Assembly: GCF_026072915.1 (NCBI RefSeq)
Contig: NZ_AP025943.1
Coordinates: 930,001-994,000, forward strand
Direction of reading: 5' to 3'
DNA from: Akkermansia biwaensis
GTDB lineage: Bacteria; Verrucomicrobiota; Verrucomicrobiia; Verrucomicrobiales; Akkermansiaceae
DNA: 64,000 bases
Made by a program: the position numbers and the translations under genes. Positions within the stretch are counted from its first letter, which is position 1. Every line of letters begins with the position of its first letter. Shown in pieces: positions 26,264 to 35,103 of this stretch. The notes beneath the pieces were generated by a model that saw only the letters and a program-made list of their open reading frames with translations, was not told the origin of the DNA and ran no database searches.

Positions 26264-27367
26264 ATGTATTCCCTCATCGAACATATCTGCCCCGGATGCG
26301 GGCTTGCAGGCACGGCAGGGAGAGCCCTGCTGGCCTGCCTGCTTTCCTTCGTCCTGACCATGGCATTCGCGCCCAGGGTCATCCGCGCGCTGATTTCCCT
26401 GAAAATCGGCCAGCCCATCAGGACGGCGGAAGAGGTTCACAAACTGGCGGAACTTCACGGAGCGAAGGCGGGCACTCCCACCATGGGCGGCGTGCTCATC
26501 GTGGGCGCCACGCTGGCGGCCACCCTGCTGTGCGCCAGAATGGGCAACCCCTTCATCATCTCCTGCCTGTTCGTCACGGTGGCGCTGGGCCTGCTGGGCT
26601 TCCGGGACGACTACCTGAAAGTAACCAAAAAAACCTCCGACGGCATTTCCGCACGTAAAAAGCTCATCGTCCAGGTCCTGGTGGGTCTTTTGGGCGTCGC
26701 TTTCCTGTGGCTGTATCCGGAAGGGCAGCCGCGCGTGGAACTGCACGACTACGTCACTTCCCTCTTCATCCCGTTCTACGGGCAGGTGAATCTGCCGTGG
26801 TACGTTTATATCCCGTTCGGCGCGCTGGTCGTAGTCTCCGCCTCTAATGCGGTGAACCTGACGGACGGACTGGACGGGCTGGCCTCCGGCTGTTCCGTCG
26901 CCACGGGCATCACGTACGCCATCCTTGCCGCGCTGGCCGGCAACTGGCTGATGGCGGACGGCCTGAACATCCCCTTCCATCCGGCGGCCAATGAAATAAG
27001 CGTCTTCATGATGGCCGTCGTGGGAGCCTGCCTGGGCTTCCTGTGGTACAACTGCTACCCGGCCAAGGTCTTCATGGGGGACACCGGCTCCCTGGCCCTG
27101 GGGGGCGCCTTCGGCATGGCGGCGGTCTGCACAGCGCAGGAAATCCTCTTCATCGTCATTGGCGGCGTCTTCGTCATGGAAGCCACGTCCGTCGTCCTCC
27201 AGGTAGGCAGCTTCAAGCTGCGCCACGGCAAGCGCATCTTCGCCATGGCCCCTATTCACCACCACTTTGAACTTAAGGGATGGAAGGAAACGCAGGTAAT
27301 CACCCGGTTCTGGATGATCAGCCTCCTGCTCGCGTTCCTGGGCCTGTTCCTCATCACCACCGCATAA
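26264..27367 (+). CDS. mraY: Phospho-MurNAc-pentapeptide translocase MraY
   Basis: MraY attaches phospho-MurNAc-pentapeptide to undecaprenyl phosphate, producing lipid I at the inner membrane. The 367-residue protein has about ten membrane helices and the family motifs GTPTMGG near residue 72, GFRDDYLKV, NAVNLTDGLDGLA and the C-terminal HHHFELKGW. These hold the catalytic Asp residues and Mg-binding loop. Spacing is 3 nt from murF and 7 nt to murD. Confidence 0.96.
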   Translation: MYSLIEHICPGCGLAGTAGRALLACLLSFVLTMAFAPRVIRALISLKIGQPIRTAEEVHKLAELHGAKAGTPTMGGVLIVGATLAATLLCARMGNPFIISCLFVTVALGLLGFRDDYLKVTKKTSDGISARKKLIVQVLVGLLGVAFLWLYPEGQPRVELHDYVTSLFIPFYGQVNLPWYVYIPFGALVVVSASNAVNLTDGLDGLASGCSVATGITYAILAALAGNWLMADGLNIPFHPAANEISVFMMAVVGACLGFLWYNCYPAKVFMGDTGSLALGGAFGMAAVCTAQEILFIVIGGVFVMEATSVVLQVGSFKLRHGKRIFAMAPIHHHFELKGWKETQVITRFWMISLLLAFLGLFLITTA

Positions 27368-27374
27368 CCAGCCC

Positions 27375-28684
27375 ATGAATCTTCACGACCTCAACATAGC
27401 CGTTCTGGGAGCGGGCAGAAGCGGACGCGCCGCGGCGCGCCTGGCCATGAAGCATGGCGGACGCGTATGCGTATTCGACACTTCTCCGGCAATCACAGGC
27501 TGGCCGGAAGACATCCCTCTGCATGCCGGCGCCACGCAAGAAGACGGGCACGCGTTCCGCGCGGACTTGGTTGTGATTTCCCCGGGCATTGAAACGGACT
27601 GCCCCTTTGTCAAATCCTTTGGACGGGAAGGCGTGGAGACTATCGGCGAAATGGAACTGGCCTCCCGCTTCTACCGGGGAAAAATCATTGCCATCACCGG
27701 CACCAACGGCAAGACCACCACCACGTCCCTGGTGGAAAAAATCCTGCTCCGCGCCGGAAAAAGGCCGTTGCCTGCGGCAATTACGGCGTGCCCATGGCGG
27801 AAGTGCTTCTCCGGGATGCCGTTCCGGACGTGCTGGCGCTGGAAGTCAGTTCCTTCCAGCTTGAAACCATCCGCGACTTTCATCCGGACGTGGCCGTATG
27901 GCTCAACTTCGCGCCGGACCACATGGACCGTTACACCGCCGTGGAAGACTATTACAAGGCTAAGCTGCACATCTTCGACAACCAGACGGAAAACGACCTG
28001 GCCGTGGTGCGCTTCGGAGAACATCTGCCCGCCCTGAAAGCTCTCGTCCGGACATTTAGCTCCGAATCCCCGGAAGCGGACCTGTACTACCGGGAACCCC
28101 TTGTCATGGAAGGAGACTCCCCCCTGCTTAACCTGGCAGGGACTTCCCTGAGCCAGCGCCACAACGCGGAAAACGTCATGGCCGCCGTGCTGGCCTGCCG
28201 CCACCTGGGCATCCCGGCGGAAACCGCCGCGGAAGTGCTGGAGGAATTCACCCCTCCCAGCCATCGCTGTGAAGCCGTCCGCTCGCTGGACGGCGTGCTG
28301 TGGCTAAACGACTCCAAGGCCACGAACCTGCATGCCCTGGAAGCGGCGCTGAAATCGCAGAACGCCCCCGTCGTCCTCATTGCCGGCGGCAAGGACAAGG
28401 GACTGGACTACCTCCCCCTCCGCCCCATGCTGAAGGAAAAAGTGCGCGCCTGCGTGGTCTTCGGCCAGATTGCGGACCAGCTTTACGACTCCTTTTCTCC
28501 TGCGGCGCCCACGGAAAAAGCCGCAGACGTGGCGGATTGCGTGGAAAAAGCGCGCCTGCTCGCCCGGCCGGGAGACACCGTCCTGTTCTCCCCCGGCACC
28601 TCCTCCTTCGACATGTTCACCGGCTACGCCCAGCGGGGACAGGCCTTTCGCGACGCCGTGAATGCCCTATCCCCCCTCTCCTGA
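27375..28684 (+). CDS. murD: UDP-MurNAc-L-Ala D-glutamate ligase MurD, apparent frameshift
   Basis: MurD adds D-Glu to UDP-MurNAc-L-Ala. The N-terminal part (27375-~27760) has the Rossmann start NIAVLGAGRSGRAAARLA, ISPGI and the ATP loop GTNGKTTTTS. The C-terminal part continues in another frame with VLALEVSSFQLE, FAPDHMDRY, HRCEAVRSLDGV and NDSKATNLHALEAAL. The break falls in an A5 run (27758-27762): one more A gives GKKAVACGNYGVPMAEVLL, a perfect MurD join, and a 436-residue enzyme of normal length. Because MurD is normally essential, a base-calling or assembly error is likeliest; a -1 slip on A-AAA-AGG is possible. Confidence 0.9.
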
Positions 28685-28706
28685 CCATCCCACCAAAACC
28701 ATCATC

Positions 28707-29519
28707 ATGAAAACGACCAAAAACCCCGATCACAATCCGACCGGACGCACGCGTCCGAAGCGCAAGCTGGGTACCGTACTCCGCGCCAAACTCAGCAGGT
28801 ACCGTGCCCGCGTCTCCGAATTTGAAGACGACGCACCCAGCAGCACCGTCGTGCGCTGGCTCGTCGTCCTCCTTCTCCTCCATCTTCTCGTCATCGGCGG
28901 GGTGTGGGTGCGCAGCACCTGGTTCAAGAACACCACGGAAATGGTAGAAATGACCGCCACTCTGCCCTCCCCGCCCACCGTCCCGCAAATCCCCGTCCCC
29001 ACCGCAGCTCCCGTAACGGCCCCCGCCGTTCCCCAGGCGGCTCCCGCCGCCCCGGTGACCATCACCCAGCCGGAACAGGTAGTGGACGCGCGCCCCGGCA
29101 GGCAGGAACAGGCCGCTCCGGCCCCGACCGCTCAGGAACATATCCCCGATGCCGCCCCGGTGGCAGGTCCGGCCCGCCACATCGTGCGCACGGGTGACAC
29201 CTGGGAACGCGTCGCCCGCGACAACCGGGTCTCCGTCGCGGACCTGAAAGCCGTCAACCCCAACATGCAGAAACTGGTCAGCGGCACCACGCTGGTCATC
29301 CCGGCTCGCCCCGGCGATCATCTCGTCCAGGAAAAACCCGCCGAAGCCGACACGGCCCTGACCGGAACCATCCATATCGTGAAAAAGGGGGAAACGCTCT
29401 CCGTCATTGCCCGCAAGTATAAAATGAACTGGAGGAATATCCAGAAATTCAACAAGATGAGCGACAAGGACGTGGCGCGCCTCAAGATCGGCCAAAAAAT
29501 AATGATCCCCAAGAAATAG
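28707..29519 (+). CDS. Membrane-anchored protein with two LysM domains
   Basis: The 270-residue protein has a basic cytoplasmic N-terminus, one transmembrane helix (about residues 49-68), a Pro/Ala-rich periplasmic linker and two LysM modules (about 158-201 and 225-268; HIVRTGDTWERVA and HIVKKGETLSVIA). LysM domains bind the glycan of peptidoglycan, so it probably links the inner membrane to the wall at the division site. It sits between murD and ftsW inside the dcw operon, a position not normally occupied by a LysM protein in other phyla. The ATG at 28707 is chosen since it precedes the basic/TM arrangement. Confidence 0.88.
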   Translation: MKTTKNPDHNPTGRTRPKRKLGTVLRAKLSRYRARVSEFEDDAPSSTVVRWLVVLLLLHLLVIGGVWVRSTWFKNTTEMVEMTATLPSPPTVPQIPVPTAAPVTAPAVPQAAPAAPVTITQPEQVVDARPGRQEQAAPAPTAQEHIPDAAPVAGPARHIVRTGDTWERVARDNRVSVADLKAVNPNMQKLVSGTTLVIPARPGDHLVQEKPAEADTALTGTIHIVKKGETLSVIARKYKMNWRNIQKFNKMSDKDVARLKIGQKIMIPKK

Positions 29520-29546
29520 TCCTTTCCGGTCCGCCCGGCTGCCGCC

Positions 29547-30689
29547 ATGTCTTCCAAAGTCTGCATGATTCTGGTCTGGTTCTTCGTCATCTGCCTTCTG
29601 GTCGTGGGTCTGGTGATGGTGTCCAGTACAGCCGCGTGGGCGGAGGAAACCAAGCATCCGTACGAACCGCTCTTCAAGCAGACGGCCTTCGCCTGCGCGG
29701 GGCTGGTGGGCGCCCTAGTTCTTTCCCGCATAGACTACCGCCTGTGGCGGAAATATATCTGGTGGATCCTGGGCTTCGCCTCCTTCCTGTTGGTCCTGTG
29801 CTACGTGCCGGGCATCGGGAAGGAAATCAACGGGGAACGCCGCTGGATCACCATCGGCATGCAATTCCAGCCCAGCGAATGCGCCAAACTCTGCATGATG
29901 ATGGCCCTGGCCCACTGGCTGGCCCTGTACCGGGACCGCACCACTTCCTTCTGGTGGGGGTTCGTGATGCCGGGCGTCATCTTCGGCATTCCGCTGGCCC
30001 TGATCCTGTTTGAAAAAGACATGGGCACCTCCGTGGCCCTGGCCCTGGCCGCCTTCTGCGTCATGTTCGTGGCAGGCACGCGTAAAATCTACCTGGGCGC
30101 CGCCCTGATCGTGGCCGGGGCATCCCTCTACTTCCTCGTACAGAGCAACGCCAACCGCCTGGAACGCTTCCTGGCCTGGAAGGACCTGGACGCCCACAGC
30201 CAGGGGGCCGGCCTGCAGCAGTACCGCGCCGCCATCGCCCTTTCGCGCGGAGGCCTGGAAGGCGTGGGGCTGGGCAACAGCGCGGAAAAGCACGGCACCC
30301 TCCCCTTTGCCCACACGGACTTCATCTTCGCCCCGCTTGGAGAGGAATTCGGCTTTTACGGAACCATGGCCGTGCTTCTGGCCTACTTCCTGATGACATA
30401 CGCCGGCATCGGCGTGGCCATGCAGTGCCGGGACGCCTACGGGCGGTTCCTGGCCGTGGGAATCGTGGCCATCATCTTCTGCCCGGCCATGTTGAACATT
30501 GCGGTGGTGACCAATGCCGTGCCCAACTCCGGGCTGCCGCTGCCCTTCATCAGCTTCGGGGGCACCAACCTTGTCTTTACCCTGGCCGCACTGGGAATGC
30601 TCACCAGCATCCAGAGATTTTCCACCGGCGCACAGCCCAACTGTGAAATCACCCGCAAAGACGAACGCTCCATTGACGTAAGATTATGA
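29547..30689 (+). CDS. ftsW: Septal peptidoglycan polymerase FtsW (SEDS family)
   Basis: FtsW is the SEDS glycosyltransferase that polymerises septal peptidoglycan with FtsI. The 380-residue protein has about ten membrane helices and SEDS motifs including the INGERRWITIGMQFQPSE loop, FEKDMGTS and, near the end, NSGLPLPFISFGGTNL. It overlaps murG by 4 nt (ATGA). Its position after murD and before murG is standard in dcw clusters. Confidence 0.95.
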   Translation: MSSKVCMILVWFFVICLLVVGLVMVSSTAAWAEETKHPYEPLFKQTAFACAGLVGALVLSRIDYRLWRKYIWWILGFASFLLVLCYVPGIGKEINGERRWITIGMQFQPSECAKLCMMMALAHWLALYRDRTTSFWWGFVMPGVIFGIPLALILFEKDMGTSVALALAAFCVMFVAGTRKIYLGAALIVAGASLYFLVQSNANRLERFLAWKDLDAHSQGAGLQQYRAAIALSRGGLEGVGLGNSAEKHGTLPFAHTDFIFAPLGEEFGFYGTMAVLLAYFLMTYAGIGVAMQCRDAYGRFLAVGIVAIIFCPAMLNIAVVTNAVPNSGLPLPFISFGGTNLVFTLAALGMLTSIQRFSTGAQPNCEITRKDERSIDVRL

Positions 30690-31810
30690 CCCAGCCCTCT
30701 CCCACACGCCGCCCGCTGAACATCGTGATTGCCTGCGGAGGCACCGGCGGCCATCTCTTCCCCGGAATAGCCGTGGCCCAGGAACTCAAGAAACGCGGCC
30801 ACAAGGTCACCCTGCTCATCTCCCAGAAAAAAGTGGATGCCCAGGCCAGCAAAAACTACGGCGATCTTGACTTCCGCGTCATTGAAGCCATCGCCATGCC
30901 CAAAATCCCGTCCCTGGGCCTGCTGGGTTTCGGACTCAGGCTGTACAAAACCATCCGCTTCAGCCGCAACCTGCTGGATGAAGTCAGCGCGGACGCCGTC
31001 ATCGGCATGGGCGGCTTCACCTCCTTCCCCCCCGTATATGCGGCGCACCGCAAGGGCATCCGCACCTACGTGCACGACTCCAACGCGCTGCCCGGCAAAG
31101 CCAACCGCATGACCGCCAAATGCTGCACGAACGTGCTGCTGGGCATTGAGGAAGCCAGACACTACTTCAACCCCGCCAAATGCATCGTCACCGGCACCCC
31201 GGTTCGCCAGGAAATGGAGGTCCGCAAGGACAGGAGGGAAGCCCGGGAGGAACTCAACCTGCCTCAGGACCGCCGCATGGTCCTGGTGATGGGCGGCTCC
31301 CAGGGAGCCAGGAACCTCAACTCCCTGGTCATTGAGGCGGCCAGGCAATGCGCGGAATTGTGCGACTTCCTCATCATCACCGGATCGGCTGACTTTGAGC
31401 GGGTCAGCCAGCTGACGGCGGACATGCCCCACGTGCACGTCATTGAATTCTGCTCCGCCATGGCCTCCGCATACGCCGCCGCGGACGTAGTCGTCTCCCG
31501 TTCCGGAGCCTCCAGCCTGACGGAACTGGCCCACATGGGCAAGGCGGCCCTACTGGTGCCCTACCCCTTTGCCGCGGACGACCACCAGGCCCACAACGCC
31601 CGCGTTTTCGCGGCCCACGGCGCGGCGCGGATGATGCGGGAAAACACGCTGACGCCGGACGACATCGCCGCGTTCCTGAAGGAAGTATTCACAGACTCCG
31701 CCCTGCTGGCGTCCATGAATGAATGTGCTTTACGTCTGGACATGCCTGATGCAGTATCCCGCATCGCCAATGTCATTGAAAACACGGACTCTCCAGCCAG
31801 CCATGATTGA
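30686..31810 (+). CDS. murG: MurG, lipid II-forming GlcNAc transferase
   Basis: MurG transfers GlcNAc to lipid I, forming lipid II. The 374-residue GT-B enzyme has the glycine-rich start VIACGGTGGHLFPGIAVA, the region GMGGFTSFPP, and the donor-binding GGSQGARNLN and SRSGASSLTELA. It overlaps ftsW by 4 nt and overlaps murC/B by 8 nt, indicating coupled translation of the cytoplasmic steps. The start ATG is inside the TTATGA stop/start junction. Confidence 0.96.
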   Translation: MTQPSPTRRPLNIVIACGGTGGHLFPGIAVAQELKKRGHKVTLLISQKKVDAQASKNYGDLDFRVIEAIAMPKIPSLGLLGFGLRLYKTIRFSRNLLDEVSADAVIGMGGFTSFPPVYAAHRKGIRTYVHDSNALPGKANRMTAKCCTNVLLGIEEARHYFNPAKCIVTGTPVRQEMEVRKDRREAREELNLPQDRRMVLVMGGSQGARNLNSLVIEAARQCAELCDFLIITGSADFERVSQLTADMPHVHVIEFCSAMASAYAAADVVVSRSGASSLTELAHMGKAALLVPYPFAADDHQAHNARVFAAHGAARMMRENTLTPDDIAAFLKEVFTDSALLASMNECALRLDMPDAVSRIANVIENTDSPASHD

Positions 31811-34100
31811 AACCCTGCGCAAACGTCTCATCAACAGGAAGTCCCCGGCGCGCCTGCACCTCATCGGGGTGGCGGGGTCCGGCATGTCCGGCCTGGCTCT
31901 CATGCTCATGGAGATGGGGCACAGGGTCAGCGGCTGCGACCGCGTAACCAGCACGGAGACGGAACGTCTGCAAAGCCTGGGGCTGGCCTTCTCCTGCCCG
32001 CACTCCGCGGACGCCGTGGCGGACGCAGAAATCGTCATCTATTCCAGCGCCATCCGGGAGGACAATCCGGCGCTGGCCGCCGCGCGCCAGCTCAATATCC
32101 CCTGCATGCGCCGGGCGGAATGCCTGGCCGCCATCCTGAACGGAAAGAAGGGCGTAGTCGTCTCCGGCACGCACGGCAAAACCACCACTTCCGCCCTCTG
32201 CGCCCACCTCATGAGGGAAGGCCGCATGCGCCCCTGCCATTACGTGGGAGCGGAAATCCCCGTGCTGGGAACCAACGCCCACTGGAATGAAGACAGCGAA
32301 TATCTGGTGGCGGAAGGGGACGAAAGCGACGGCACGCTGGTCAACTACATTCCGGAACACAGCATCGTCCTCAACGTGGAGCCGGAACACCTGGACCACT
32401 ACAAGGACCTAGATGAAATCAAAACCGTCTTCAACCAGCTATGCACCCAGACCCGCGGAAAAATCATTTACTGCAAGGCCCATCCCGGCGCGACGGACGT
32501 CTGCGCCAAATATCCCAATGCCGTCTCCTACGGATGGTCTGACGCGGACTACACCGCGGCCGACGTGGTGGAACGCCGCGGCCGCACCCTCTTCACCGTT
32601 TTCAAGGGAGAGAAAGAACTGGGCCGCGTGGAGCTGGGCATTCCCGGCCGCCACAACGTGCTGAACGCCCTGGCCGCCATCGCCCTGGTCACGGAACTGG
32701 GTGTGGACTTCCCTTCCGTCACGCGCGGACTGGCCTCCTTTGCCGGAGCCAAGCGCCGTTTTGAAACCAAATACCTTTCTCCCTCCATCCGGATCGTGGA
32801 CGACTACGGCCACCATCCCACGGAAATAGCCGCCACCCTGCAAACGGCCCGCTCCCTCCAGCCGGAGCGCCTCGTCGTGTACTTCCAACCGCACCGCTAC
32901 ACGCGCACCCAGATGCTGGCGGAAGACTTCGGGAAAGTGCTTCAGGCCGCGGACCTCGTCTTCGTGGCTGACGTGTATCCCGCCAGCGAGCTTCCCATTG
33001 AAGGAATCAGCGGCCAAACCATCATTGACGCCATGCACAGGCATGGCCGGGTGGAAACCTCCTATCTGCCGGACCTCAACACGGCCCACCACGCCATCGG
33101 CAACGCCCTGAAACCCGGCGACCTCTTCCTGACGCTGGGGGCGGGCAACGTCCACGAATGCGGCATGCGCATCGCCCGGGACCTCGCCCTGCTGGAGGAC
33201 CTGGAACGCACGGCGGGAGAATCCCTGAACGGAACGCTGTATGAGCCCATGTCCCGCCATACCACCATGGGCGTGGGCGGCTGCGCCCAATTCTGGCTGG
33301 AGCCCTCCACCTTCGCCGCCATGCAGACGGCCGTCAACTACTGCCGGGACAGAAACATCCCGGTCCACGTCGTAGGCCGCGGCTCCAACATCATCGTGCG
33401 CGACGGCGGCCTGCGCGGCGCCGTCATCCACCCCTCCGGCGGAGAATTCGGCACACTGGAAGTCCGGGACAACTTCATCACGGCAGGAGCGGGCGTACGC
33501 CTGAAAAAAATGGTTTCCGCCGCTCTCCGCAGCGGCCTCGGCGGCCTGGAATGGATGGACGGAATCCCCGGCAACGTGGGCGGAAGCCTCCGCATGAACG
33601 CCGGAGCCATGGGAAGGGACATGATCCGGAACCTCGTCTCCGTCACCTGCCTGGATGAAGACGGGGAAATCCGCAGCCACCCCTCCGGCGACCTCAACGC
33701 CCAGTACCGCTCCATTCCGGACCTGGCCCACAACTTCGTGCTGCAGGCCGTCTTTGAAGGCAGCCCCTGCGCCAGGGAGGAAATTGAAGAAAAACTGGAA
33801 GACGCCCGCGCCAAACGCAGGCTGTCCCAGCCCTCCGGCGCCAGCGCCGGCTGCATCTTCAAAAACCCGGAGGAAATCCCCGCAGGCAAGCTGATTGACG
33901 AACTGGGGCTGAAAAACGCCTGTGTGGGAGACGCCTGCGTCTCCAGCGTGCACGCCAACTTCATCATCAACCGGGGCCACGCCAGGGCAAGGGACATCAC
34001 CATTCTGATCGACATGATCCGCAAGGAAGCCATGGAAAACCGGGGAATCGACCTGAAATCGGAAGCCCAGGTCATCGGCGACCGCGAACCTCAATTCTAA
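31803..34100 (+). CDS. murC: MurC-MurB fusion: UDP-MurNAc:L-Ala ligase plus UDP-GlcNAc-enolpyruvate reductase
   Basis: This 765-residue bifunctional protein starts with a full MurC (about residues 1-470): GVAGSGMSGLALMLM, ATP loop GTHGKTTTSAL, HLDHYKDLDE and DDYGHHPTE. It continues without a gap into MurB (about 470-765): TTMGVGGCAQFWLEP, GRGSNIIVRDGG, GNVGGSLRMNAGA and SAGCIFKNP. In the last motif Cys (about residue 684) stands where most MurBs have the proton-donating Ser. The fusion links formation of UDP-MurNAc to Ala addition. The ATG at 31803 overlaps the murG stop by 8 nt; the upstream open frame is antisense-like to nothing and lies within murG. A MurB/C chimera is known in Verrucomicrobium spinosum. 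Confidence 0.95.
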   Translation: MIETLRKRLINRKSPARLHLIGVAGSGMSGLALMLMEMGHRVSGCDRVTSTETERLQSLGLAFSCPHSADAVADAEIVIYSSAIREDNPALAAARQLNIPCMRRAECLAAILNGKKGVVVSGTHGKTTTSALCAHLMREGRMRPCHYVGAEIPVLGTNAHWNEDSEYLVAEGDESDGTLVNYIPEHSIVLNVEPEHLDHYKDLDEIKTVFNQLCTQTRGKIIYCKAHPGATDVCAKYPNAVSYGWSDADYTAADVVERRGRTLFTVFKGEKELGRVELGIPGRHNVLNALAAIALVTELGVDFPSVTRGLASFAGAKRRFETKYLSPSIRIVDDYGHHPTEIAATLQTARSLQPERLVVYFQPHRYTRTQMLAEDFGKVLQAADLVFVADVYPASELPIEGISGQTIIDAMHRHGRVETSYLPDLNTAHHAIGNALKPGDLFLTLGAGNVHECGMRIARDLALLEDLERTAGESLNGTLYEPMSRHTTMGVGGCAQFWLEPSTFAAMQTAVNYCRDRNIPVHVVGRGSNIIVRDGGLRGAVIHPSGGEFGTLEVRDNFITAGAGVRLKKMVSAALRSGLGGLEWMDGIPGNVGGSLRMNAGAMGRDMIRNLVSVTCLDEDGEIRSHPSGDLNAQYRSIPDLAHNFVLQAVFEGSPCAREEIEEKLEDARAKRRLSQPSGASAGCIFKNPEEIPAGKLIDELGLKNACVGDACVSSVHANFIINRGHARARDITILIDMIRKEAMENRGIDLKSEAQVIGDREPQF

Positions 34101-34121
34101 CCAACCATTCACTGATTCATC

Positions 34122-35069
34122 ATGAGCATCCTCAAGCGCGACCTCAGCATCGCCCTGCTCCTCGGCGGACCGGGAGCCGAACGGGAAGTATCCCTCGTCT
34201 CCGGCAGCTCCGTTTACGACGCCCTGGTCCGGGCCGGATTCACCAACGTCACCCGGGTGGACTTGCAAGGCCCGGACTTCCGTTTGCCGGAAGGCACGGA
34301 ACTGGCCTACAACATCATTCACGGCACCTTCGGGGAGGACGGCGCGCTCCAGTCCATTCTGGAAGAACGCGGCATCCCGTACACCGGCGCAGGCTCCCGT
34401 TCCAGCGCCGTTTGCTTTGACAAGGCCAAATCCAAAAAAATCTTCACGGCTGCCGGAGTCCCCACCCCGAAAGCGGAAATCCTGGACTGCTCCAACGGCA
34501 TCGTGATGCCGTCCCTTCCGCTGCCTTTCGTCATCAAACCGCCCTGCGAAGGGTCCAGTGTGGGCGTCCACATCGTCCACCGGCAGGAAGACGTGCTGCC
34601 CGCCATGGAGAAAGCCGTCACCCACGGTCCGGAAGTGCTGGTGGAGGAATTCATCCAGGGCAGGGAGCTTACCGTGGGCATTCTGGACGGAGAAGCCCTG
34701 CCCGTCATCCATATCTGTCCCCGCTCCGGCTTCTATGACCTCAGCAACAAATACCCCTGGATGAACATGGGCGGCGGCACGGACTACATCTGCCCGGCGG
34801 ACCTTCCGGAGGAAACCGCAAAAAAAGTGCAGGAAGCGGCCCTTCAGGCGTACCGCGCCGCTGGCGTGGAAATTTACGGCCGCGTGGACGTGCTGCTCCG
34901 CGACGGGGACGAGGCCCCCTTCGTGCTGGAAATCAACACCATTCCCGGCATGACCCCCTCCAGCCTGCTCCCGAAGGCCGCGGCAGCCGCCGGCTGGTCC
35001 TATGAAGCCCTCTGTGAAAAAATTGCGGAATTATCGCTAGCCACCCCCAGGAAAGAGCGTAGTATTTGA
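34122..35069 (+). CDS. ddl: D-alanine--D-alanine ligase
   Basis: Ddl makes D-Ala-D-Ala, the MurF substrate. The 315-residue ATP-grasp protein shows LLGGPGAEREVSLVSGSSV at the start, HGTFGEDGALQS, FVIKPPCEGSSVGVHIV and the Mg/ATP end motif LEINTIPGMTPSSL. Family length is 300-320. It follows murC/B by 21 nt, so its product feeds the pathway within the same operon. Confidence 0.95.
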   Translation: MSILKRDLSIALLLGGPGAEREVSLVSGSSVYDALVRAGFTNVTRVDLQGPDFRLPEGTELAYNIIHGTFGEDGALQSILEERGIPYTGAGSRSSAVCFDKAKSKKIFTAAGVPTPKAEILDCSNGIVMPSLPLPFVIKPPCEGSSVGVHIVHRQEDVLPAMEKAVTHGPEVLVEEFIQGRELTVGILDGEALPVIHICPRSGFYDLSNKYPWMNMGGGTDYICPADLPEETAKKVQEAALQAYRAAGVEIYGRVDVLLRDGDEAPFVLEINTIPGMTPSSLLPKAAAAAGWSYEALCEKIAELSLATPRKERSI

Positions 35070-35103
35070 CAAAGGGCGGGGAGTCGCCCATCCCACACCC
35101 CCG

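Noticed and set aside
23477-27376. A 3.9-kb open frame on the minus strand across murE, murF and mraY
   Set aside because: It is antisense to three certain genes and has low-complexity His/Gly/Arg-rich composition; it reflects GC-rich codon usage.
32439-34712. A long minus-strand open frame opposite murC/B and ddl
   Set aside because: Same cause as above; no protein-like motifs.
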